Program-made: the position numbers and the translations under genes
NCBI GenBank assembly: GCA_000827265.1
Contig: KN834801.1
Location: 332,812 to 351,925 of the forward strand
DNA from: Collybiopsis luxurians FD-317 M1
Taxonomy: Eukaryota > Basidiomycota > Agaricomycetes > Agaricales > Omphalotaceae
Direction of reading: 5' to 3'
DNA length: 19,114 nt
Shown here: positions 8,314-16,600 of the stretch, piece after piece
Layout: each line of letters starts with the position of its first letter
Numbering within the stretch: the stretch's first letter is position 1
The notes under the pieces: model-generated
The model's database searches: none
Seen by the model: the letters and a program-made list of their open reading frames with translations, nothing else
What the model was told of the DNA's origin: nothing

Positions 8314-10271
8314 CCACCGATTGACGTACACGCAGACACGTTTGTCTTTAGCACATTCGAGAGGAGCTTGACGCTTTCTGGATTGTGTGGGTTGACCAAC
8401 GCTTGCTTCATCAAGGTATCCCACTGGAATTGGAAAGAAAGATGCGATTAGAAAAGACATGATTAGATCCAATTAGATTGGATTGGTAACAAAGTTGGAG
8501 TGGATTTGGTTTGGTGGCTGGGTGGAACCAAAGTAGGGAGCTTACCATGCTATTCGGCATATCCATGAGCCCCGCTATCAACTTTTCCTGTTGAGCCTCC
8601 GCGATAATAACTCCCATAGCCTCGTAGAATGTATGTACCTGCATGAACACACACAAAAGAAAAAACCCACACGCAAGATTAGAAACTGTATAAAAAATCA
8701 AGAGAAACTCGAGGTGCGCAAGACTCTACGCTTCCCATAGTACTAGCACGCGACGTAATCCTCCCAATATTCCTCAAAATCTCTTCAACATAAGGCTCCT
8801 TCTCCTCCGACTGTCTCACTACAAACTGCCTGGCGCACTTTTTTGTGATCTTCATGTACGTGTCGCATGCCATATCTTGGACACCTACAATGAACCAAGT
8901 AAGGATTCCGCGCGTGCGTATACAGACATACGTGAGGTCATGGGGGACATAAAAAAAGCCCCAGCCACATATACATGTAGCTTGTATCTCATAGCAGCAA
9001 GGTAGTCGAAATTAAAAAAATTGTTTTCACTCACCTTCGTGCCCCTCATGCATAAACTCAAAGAGCTTATTCACCACCGTCTTCAAAAACCTCCAGTGAG
9101 CCTTCAAGAACCTTGGGTACTGCCCAACGATATACATGATATTCGAAGCGATAATCACCTTGTTATCCTTCCCCCTCTTTGTTCAACCAATGAAAGCAGT
9201 TCGCGGATGATTAGGACTAGGAAACGTTTTTCAGTATCTTCGTCTGTTTGTGAGAAAAAAAAGTCAGTATCAAAAGAAACAGGTTGGATGGATGGTAAAG
9301 CAGCAAAAGACCCAAAGACCAAACTCACTCATTGCCCCAGAAATACTCCCCACAGCCCAACAAAGTGTATTCAAATTCCCCCAACTCCACTCATCCCCCG
9401 AACTCCCATCCTTTTTGTTCATCTGCCTCTCCAACTTCTCCGTCAATATCCTCTCGGTATCCACGACGTCGAGATGGGTGAGGTAAAGCATGAGCTCGCG
9501 CATCATTTTGTACAGGACGATGGTATCGGTCTCTTGGAGGTGTTCCCTGACGACTTCGTCTTCTTCGTTTTCCACTATCAAGACCTAAGGATAGGGAAGG
9601 CAAACCAGGGTGACAGAACCGAAATAATACCAACAAACATACTTCTTCAGGTTTAACCATCTTACCCACCGCAATCAACCTCAAATTCGTCAACACCTCC
9701 GCATACATGTCCTTCCTCAAAGTTACCTCTGGTACCGCAAACGTCGTATCCCCAGCAACACTCGTACCAATCGGCAACCTCGACACAGCTTCCTCGTACA
9801 ACCCAACAAGAAGTACGAGCCAATACACTAAACAGATCTTCCATACTTCGCGTTCATCGACTTGAGATATCTTGATCAAATAAAAGTGCGCATTGAAGAG
9901 GGCTTCACGATCGGTTTCTACATAAAGGAAACAGCATTAAGGAACTAGAAATTGCGCAAGATCACAAAGAGAACAAAACGGAATGACAAACCCACCTTCT
10001 TCTAAAAGAACCAAATGCTTCCCAATGAAACTTGCCAAAAACATCCCCAGCGCCATGACCATCTCCTGCCCCGTATCGCTCGCATTCCTATACCAGATGC
10101 TATATCCGTACTGGGCAGGATAAGCTTGTCGATCATCACCATGATCGACGTGAAGAACATTTTGAGCGTCGCGTCGTACCCTGGGACAGAGGCGACATCG
10201 GAGCGGGGGAGGGAAGCGATTTCAGCGGCACATTTGAGGGTCTGGTTGCGGTATTCAGAGACTTCGAGGAA
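8314..10271 (-). pseudogene. Exportin-1 (CRM1/Xpo1) central fragment with introns
   Basis: CRM1 is the Ran-GTP-dependent nuclear export receptor for leucine-rich export signals. Exons, reading on the minus strand: 9996-10271 (FLEVSEYRNQTLKCAAEIA), 9643-9917 (LIKISQVDEREVWKIC, MYAEVLTNLRLI), 9329-9584 ([31 protein letters not shown]), 9035-9243 ([20 protein letters not shown]), about 8755-8884 (VQDMACDTYMKIT), 8546-8638 (VHTFYEAMGVII, LIAGLMDMPNSM) and 8314-8423 (SVKLLSNVLKTNVSACTSIG). All boundaries are GT-AG. It covers roughly residues 230-575 of about 1,070. It starts exactly at an acceptor site, and the N-terminal third and C-terminal half are absent. Single-base losses shift the frame near 10099 and near 9171-9181. 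About six residues are missing before VHTFYEA. It cannot supply CRM1 function; the essential gene must be elsewhere. Confidence 0.85.
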
Positions 10272-10704
10272 CTAGGCAGTATGTGGTAACAATTATTATA
10301 CGGGAAGGATAAAGAAAGGATGATTCACCCAAATGTCAGTATTTCTTTTCTGGATATTCTAACTGTATCTTGCTGTTCTCACATCTAAACCCAACTAGCG
10401 ACCAATGAGAATGGTCAGTGGTTCCATTTAATGCCGTCTTCACTCAACTCATGACTATTAGTTTCAGGATTAAATGAGGACGGGCAGGCTTTCATGAAGG
10501 AATTCACCCTGAAGAGACTGGTAAATTTTACAATATTGGCACTATTTCAAGTAGTTCATTGTCTTTTGAAAAGGAGCTGATGTGTCTGTAGATTTGTATG
10601 ATAATGATGATGATGAGGCAATGAAGTGGATGGCAAAGTGAATGATGGAGACCCGATATTCCATATTCCTTCCATTTGTTGTCCTCTAACTTATATGGTT
10701 ATTC
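10272..10704. other. Non-coding; transition from CpG-rich to CpG-poor DNA
   Basis: No gene supported. Begins inside what would be an exportin-1 intron, but no preceding exportin exon can be found. CpG frequency falls sharply from here to the right: only about four CpGs occur in 10321-10704. Confidence 0.4.
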
Positions 10705-10995
10705 ATGCCACTTATCATCAAGGACATATCAAAGGACTCTGACAAGAAACCCAAGAAACAAGGAAAGTCACACAAAATTCTCACTACTGAATTTGCCAAC
10801 CCTGAACTTGCTCTTCTTGCAAAGTGGTGTACCTGGTTAGCCGCCTGCGCTATTGATATGTTTCCATCAGAGAACTCATTTGCCATGCCTATCTTTACTG
10901 CAGAAGTTGAATGGCCTGTCAAAGAAGGTCAAGGCAAAGAGTTTCATGCTGCTCTTGACACTACCAGGAAGATGCAGAAAAAATGGACCAGCTAG
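10705..10995 (+). CDS. Orphan ORF, hypothetical (96 aa), probable remnant
   Basis: An ATG-to-TAG frame of 96 codons. It opens with a basic stretch (KDSDKKPKKQGKSHK), followed by a segment with ordinary protein composition (LALLAKWCTWLAACAIDMF, then FTAEVEWPVKEGQGKEFHAA). I do not recognise a domain. No signal peptide or obvious membrane helix, although the LAACAI segment is mildly hydrophobic. No introns or neighbouring partner can be seen. A frame this long in AT-rich DNA with natural composition suggests a former coding exon of a larger gene rather than noise. Nothing indicates that it is expressed today. Confidence 0.3.
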   Translation: MPLIIKDISKDSDKKPKKQGKSHKILTTEFANPELALLAKWCTWLAACAIDMFPSENSFAMPIFTAEVEWPVKEGQGKEFHAALDTTRKMQKKWTS

Positions 10996-12096
10996 TCCAT
11001 TTTGTGAGTTTGGATTATCTATCTTTGAATGGATCTCACCTTCGTGTTCAGATGAACTACAGCAAGGCCGCTATATGCCTGGATATCACTAAGTAGGCAT
11101 GCATTAGGACCGGGCAATATTTTGGTATCCTGGGATCATGTTCAACAGAAGAGATTGTTAAGCATCCTCATGCTATTATTTTTTTCACTAACTCATATAT
11201 TGTTAGATTTCCTTGGTAACCTGGTTGTTACAACATTAGAAGTATCATAATGAAGTAGTAGACTGCAAGGTGCATAAAACTCAACTGTCTATGAATTCAT
11301 TTGTCACTCTTTTCTGTTCAAGAATTGAACAACAGAAAAGGTCCCTTTCAGGAGCCCATTACTGGTTCTTCTATTACATGGGTATCTCACCGAAGGCCAA
11401 CCCCAGCAAGATCCACTCCCCATCACCTAGCTGAAATGAGAAATGTGTGCCTCTCCCCTTGATTGCTATGGCTGCAGTTTGAGTACTGTATCTGCTTGTT
11501 TGCCATCTTCTGTCCTAACAATACCTCTTAGATTAATCATGCCTTGGAAGAGTTTGCATTGGATCATAGAGTGGAGTGCAACTTGACATTGAACAATGTG
11601 GGCGGCCAGTAAGTTGCTTCCCTGTTCTCATCAATGAGTTTTCTACTGTGTGAACCTGTATACTGCAATCAGGCAATAATGAATTTCTTTGTGTTGGCAA
11701 TAGAGTATAATGTTGTGAGCTGAACCCTACATATACTTGATTGAAAGAGCCTGGTATTGATTTAAGTACAACTCTAGTTGCTGCAGGACACCCTGGAGTT
11801 GAGCCAAAGTGCTCTGTTGAGTTCAGAGGTAATCTTGAGGCTCCAGAGTCAACTCTCAGTTACCTTGAAGGTAATTTAGTGATCTGTGAGCTGCCCTGAG
11901 CCAATCAAGTATACCCTTGGAGATCATTTGGGACAGGCCTAAGGGTCTTAAGTTCTCATGCCTCAGGAATAACATTGAGCATCAATTCACAGACAGTTGT
12001 GACTCTGGGAGTGCAAGGGAAGAACCAAGGCAGCTTGAAAAAAGTTTATGTTTAGGACAGTTTTCCTTACCTATACAGTTGTTGACTTGGCTTTGG
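10996..12096. other. Featureless CpG-poor DNA
   Basis: No gene, RNA or transposon end supported. Only a handful of CpGs are present, the last at 11603-11604. Frequent TG and CA dinucleotides suggest decayed repeat DNA too old to classify. Confidence 0.4.
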
Positions 12097-12411
12097 GTCA
12101 AAAAAGCCAACCCTGATGAAACTATTAGGACAAAAACAAAAAAAATGTGGTTAAATACCCTTCTTGAGGGTAAATCTGTTTCTTTTGTATTTGAGAAGAA
12201 TGAGGTTGAGATACTGGATGGGGAGAATAGGATTTGAATTTTGAGTTCAAAGACAGTATGTTTGCACACTCCATTTGGCTAGCTAGCTAGCTGACTCCAA
12301 TCTTTCTCTCCCTAATCCCTACTTCCTGTACTCTTTCAGGCATCAAATGGTATACTGTACCTCATCAATGGCACAATCAGTGTAACACTAAGTCAGGTGT
12401 CCACTGAGTAG
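12097..12411 (+). pseudogene. FAS1 domain protein, 3' half only (copy D), CpG-stripped
   Basis: Reads KKMWLNTLLEGKSVSFVFEK, then NEVEILDGENRI, a TGA at 12235-12237, and ILSSKT. An 84-nt GT-AG intron follows (12256-12339), then the last exon ASNGILYLINGTISV, ending in TAG at 12409-12411. It aligns exon for exon with copy A (1440-1565 and 1643 on). At the internal stop, copy A has an arginine codon (CGT). Of nine CpGs in the copy A segment 1452-1570, none survives here, and several are straight CG to TG or CA changes (TCCGTT to TCTGTT, GACGGG to GATGGG, GACGGT to GACAGT). The first half of the gene is not recognisable upstream, although an open frame extends left to 11917. Confidence 0.65.
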
Positions 12412-12439
12412 AGGTCAAGTAAACATCTTTTTGGATTTA

Positions 12440-13190
12440 ATGTAATCATACAAAATTGCTACCTTATGTATGTGTATTTTTAGATTTTGCCCTTCATGAA
12501 TGCAACAGTACCTGTGCTCCCTCACCACCTTCCAAAGTTTTTTGCAGTTCCAGCTCTATCTGCATTATCAGAAGAATTGTGCAGTGTCTTGTGTGGTTTT
12601 GGTTGTTTGTTGCAAATTCCCTGCAGCATAATTCAGTAACCTATCCCCAGTGTCTCTTCTGGGTTCTCATGTCTTGATCTCACTTTAATGGGTAATGTCA
12701 GATTTGGAGTCCTGGTAGTGTAGAGCCAATGTGCCACTGAAGCCAAATATGACACAAAAGTATGAAGTATGATCTCTAGTTTACACTTTACTCACTCTGA
12801 TGAAAAGAGTTGGAAGTACCATAGAACAGAGCTAGAGATGTACATTCTTTGGCTTTGTGATGTATTCCCTGTTCCTACACTTAATTGGATCTTCATTCTT
12901 ACAATTAAAATTTGGACAGTTGTGACTACTACACTGAATGATATACTGTACCTCTGTGATGAAAGCAGCCTGCTGAATGGGGAATTCCTCTGAAAAGATA
13001 TCATAGGTACTTGTAATGTTCCTATATCTTTAGTGCCAGTTGCTCCCCTCTCTCAGTTTCTCTCTCCTCTTGGCATGTAATTCTAACTGCTATAGCTCTT
13101 CTCATTCAAATAAAACAGCTAGCATCTTTGGTCCCTGATTTAACTTGAATGAAGGGCTTTTGGGGTTTTCAGCTGATGTTCAACTAAGTT
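12440..13190 (-). pseudogene. Convergent basic gene remnant, copy D, interrupted by insertion
   Basis: DNA similarity to the copy A remnant is visible at about 12485-12720 (CATGAATG followed by a conserved TTATCAGAAGAAT block) and again at about 13085-13180 (TAGCTCTTCTCATTCAAAT). About 350 bp lies between that copy A lacks. The reading frame is destroyed. Within the extra DNA, 12932-12993 reads LNDILYLCDESSLLNGEFL, which resembles a FAS1 last exon (as in copy B), so the insertion may itself be part of another copy. Confidence 0.4.
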
Positions 13191-13230
13191 GTCAACTTTG
13201 TGACAAGACATACCTCATCTCCCTAATCCT

Positions 13231-13238
13231 GTATATAA
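13231..13238 (+). promoter_or_regulatory. TATA-like box (TATATAAA)
   Basis: GTATATAAAAG about 65 bases upstream of an ATG in a CAGACATG context (13299), followed by a pyrimidine-rich stretch ending in CTGCAG. It looks like a fungal core promoter, but the reading frame after the ATG is only 13 codons, so any gene it served is gone or was displaced by the copia insertion. Confidence 0.3.
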
Positions 13239-13419
13239 AAGCCCTTTATCTGGCATTGCCTCACCCATCTTCCCTTCTCTTTCTGCAGACAAGCAGACAT
13301 GTATAACCATTCCATCTGCCTATATTCATGCATGAAGTAGGGATCTGCACCATTGATAAGCCAATTTTTTGGCCATGGCTCAAAATGTAACAAACACTAG
13401 GTCCTGTGTTTTGTTAGTT

Positions 13420-13424
13420 CAATT
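13420..13424. repeat. Left target-site duplication of copia element (CAATT)
   Basis: Five bases before the 5' LTR; the right flank (18117-18121) reads CAATC, four of five identical with a T/C transition. Confidence 0.6.
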
Positions 13425-13583
13425 TGTTAAGGATCAGTGATGTCACGCATTGAATATGCCACATCGCCTAAGTGGTTTATACGAGTATCCCATAGCTTAC
13501 AGAATATTCTAGATATATTGTAGATAGGTATATAGGCTCACATCCGAGCTAGCAATAGAATATACTTCCTTACATTCTCAATA
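13425..13583 (+). repeat. 5' LTR of copia element (159 bp)
   Basis: Starts TGTTAAGGATCAGTG, ends ATTCTCAATA. It differs from the 3' LTR at seven positions, all transitions. It retains four CpGs. The short length is typical of small copia LTRs. The ends read TG...TA rather than TG...CA. Confidence 0.9.
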
Positions 13584-13602
13584 GGTTATGGGCCCCAAGC
13601 CC
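13584..13602 (+). other. Primer-binding site, half-tRNA type (initiator tRNA-Met)
   Basis: GGTTATGGGCCCCAAGCCC lies directly after the 5' LTR. GGTTATGGGCCC is complementary to the anticodon stem-loop of eukaryotic initiator tRNA-Met (GGGCCCATAACC). It matches the class of sites in Drosophila copia that prime from an internally cleaved tRNA half rather than from the 3' CCA end. The tRNA match beyond 12 bases is not verified for this organism. Confidence 0.65.
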
Positions 13603-13681
13603 AACTGAATTCTTGCAGGTCTACACTCAGCTCCTCATTGCTCTTGTCCTTCCACACTTGTAAATCAGCATCTACATCATC

Positions 13682-16600
13682 ATGTCAGATTCTTCAATCA
13701 CCACCAGTGCTTATCACATTCAGCATCTCTCAGGTGTCAAGAACTACTCCACCTGGAAAGTCAAAATGCAAGACATCCTAACTGACATGGGTCTCGAGGA
13801 TTACGCCCTCAGCATGGCCCCAAAGCCCAACAAGCCAGATGCAGATCCTGATGTCATTGCTTGGGCAAAGAAAGACTGTCAAGCCCTCTCTGCTATTAGG
13901 CTCAGAGTTGGAGCTGAACCGCTCATTTATATTTCCAATGCAGCAACATCACATACTGCTTGGAATACTCTATCCGAAATGTACACACCAAAAGGTGCAA
14001 TCAGTATTATCTTGGTGTGACAGAAGCTATTCTGTGCACAGTGCCATGATGGTGAGGATATCTTAGAGCACATCCAGACCCTCACCTGCTACAGAAAGGA
14101 ACTAGCCAGTCTCAGTTCCAAACTCAGCGATGACAAATTCTCCATTACTCTCCTTACCTCTCTCCCTGATTCCTGGGATAATTTCATCCAAGGAGTAGAC
14201 ACTACCACTCTTTCTGATTCCACCAAACTCATTGCACACATCCTTGAACAGTCCTGCCGAAAGGATGCCAAGCCCAACTCAGATGATGTTGCCCTTGCCG
14301 CAAATTGATTCTGTCCCTCCAAATTCAGCAAATCCAATGGCAACTCTTCCCCAACCAATCAAGGTTGTCATGGCTGTGGTTGTCTTGGGCACTTTGTCAA
14401 TAAGTGTTGAGACACTGCTGTTGGGAAGACCTTCATGCTGGAACAGAAAAAGCAGAACTATGAATGTTCCTTACAGAATCATTCAAAGCTGTTGAAACCT
14501 AGCAACTGAGCTCATGTTGCTCAGGATGAGGAATCACCTATCATGGAGGATTATGCATTCATGAGTCACCACTCCATAGATAATCCCTTACCTCCTGACA
14601 CTTGGTTGATAGATTCTGCTACCACTAAACATATAGTTCAAAATAAATCTCACTTTTCATCTTACTTCGAGACCCCGGGTCACTCAGTAAAGGGTTTTGG
14701 CAGCACCCCAGCTGTAGGACAAGGTGAAGCTACAGTGGCTTCCCACCTTGGCAAACATGCTTTCAACATCACTCTCCATGATGCTCTACATGTCCCCGAA
14801 GCTCCATTCAATCTCATTTCCATTGGTCATATGACTTACGCAGGATTTTCTGTACAATTTGCAAATGACTATCTTACTGTTTACTCCCCAGGTACATCCC
14901 CTCGTGAAGTCATGCAAGGAAAGCATGTCAGTAATCTCTACATTGTCAATATCACTCGCAGCTCATCCCACTTCCATCCTAACCCAAATCCCTCCTTGAA
15001 ATCCATCACCTCTCCTCCCCATCCTGAATCTGAAACTCTTGCATTCCCAGCTTGCCCTACCACTCGCTCCTGGAAGGATTGGCAAAGAATATTTGGCCAT
15101 ATCAATGCTAGGTCTGTAAAGCTGTTGAAGGAGAAAAATATGGTCACTGGCATGATCATTGATTATGATAGTCCACTGACCTTTGATTGCAATGCCTGCA
15201 AACATGCAAAGATGCATGTACATTCATTCCCTCCTGAAGCTGAACACAAATACACTGAAATTGGTGAAATGACTTTCACCAATGTTTGGGGACCAGCACG
15301 TACCAGTGGAATTAATCGAGAACGGTACTATGTCTCATTCACCGATGGCGCCACACAATGAACTATCCTTTACTTCCTGAAACAAAAATCAGAGGTGGAG
15401 GAAAAAATCAAGAATTATGTCACTTACATTCTTACACAGACCAGAAAGTGCTGCAAAGCATTCCAATTCGACGGGGGCAGCGAATATCTGTCAAAAAATG
15501 TTTGAAGCTATCTTCAGTCAGAAGGGATTTGCTGTGAAATCACAGCACCATACTCACCTCAACAGAACAGCATTGCAGAAAGAATCAACTGTACCATCAT
15601 CAAGCATGCGCATGCCATGCTTGCCCAACACAATTTACCCCTCTTCTTATGGCCTGAAGCAGTTGCATATGCAGTATATCTTAAAAACCACTCTCCAACT
15701 CAAGCCCTAAACAGAGATGTTACACCTGACAAAGCCTTCTGGAATAGGAAACCCAATGTCAGCAATCTATTTGAATTTGGCTCACCCTGTTGGGTTCTTT
15801 GCCAGGATGGGAAGAACCAGAAACTCACCTCGAAATCCTGTCCCTTCCATTTCATTGGCCTATCTGATGAGTCCCACGCTTACCGCTATTACAACCCTGA
15901 AACTCAACAAGTCCAAACCTCCTGAAATGTTGCCTTTGGTTTTGAAGATGAATTTACTTTGTCTGACATACCGGTAATCTCATTGGCACTCAAGGGGGAG
16001 AAGGGAAAAGAAAAGAAAAAAGAAACTTTTGAAACTCCTCAATCCAAGTTGCCACTGAGCAAAGACACAGACAACACACCTGAAGTTTCCAATACTCCAC
16101 AGATTTCACCTCCTCTATCACCCCTCACACCTCTACCATCCCTTAACCCTTCACCCATGCCTTCACCTACATCCAAGCCAAAAGCCCCCAAAGACATATC
16201 AAGTGCTATTGATACATCCAACATCATCACTGGACATTGTACACAATCCAAACCGCCAACCAACTATCACCTCCTCAATAATCCTGACTCCCGTTCCCCT
16301 TGCAAACCTGATGCTTGGAAAACCCGAGTTCCTACAGATGACCCAGATTCCAATACTGCAGCTTTTGCCTTTGCTACTGTCCAAGATATGATGGCTAATG
16401 AGCCAATCACTGTTGAAGAGGCAAAGTCACATCCAGATTGGTTGAAGTGGAAAGAAGCAATGGATGGAGAAATTGCACAGCTACAACAGCTGTCAACTTT
16501 CAAAATTACAGAATTGCCGCCAGACCAGACTGCAATTGCGAACAAGTGGGTTTTTCAACTCAAGCACAATGCGGAAGGCAATATCACCAAATACAAAGCT

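Larger units (their letters stand above)
11605..13445. other. CpG-free tract of about 1.84 kb
   Basis: Line-by-line reading, including block junctions, finds no CG dinucleotide between 11605 and 13445. The flanking CpGs are at 11603-11604 and at 13446-13447 inside the copia LTR. The tract contains FAS1 copy D and its convergent partner, whose better-preserved homologue (copy A) is CpG-rich. Confidence 0.85.

Noticed and set aside
9021..9656. Plus-strand 211-codon frame
   Set aside because: Antisense to well-supported exportin-1 exons and spanning their introns; composition is an antisense shadow.
10015..10275. Plus-strand 86-codon frame
   Set aside because: Antisense to the first exportin exon present in the window.
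12276..12294. GCTAGCTAGCTAGC short tandem run inside the copy D FAS1 intron
   Set aside because: Three to four units of a tetranucleotide; too short to treat as more than a microsatellite seed.
14018..14020. Programmed gag/pol frameshift or stop readthrough at the first TGA
   Set aside because: The homologous Gag frame continues unchanged after the stop (the QKLF and EDILEHIQTL segments are still gag), so the stop is inside Gag and not at a gag-pol junction.
14089..14358. Minus-strand and alternative-frame ORFs within the copia element (also 14938-15223, 16039-16545, 17491-17760)
   Set aside because: They lie opposite or across conserved gag-pol domains and have no recognisable content; shadows.
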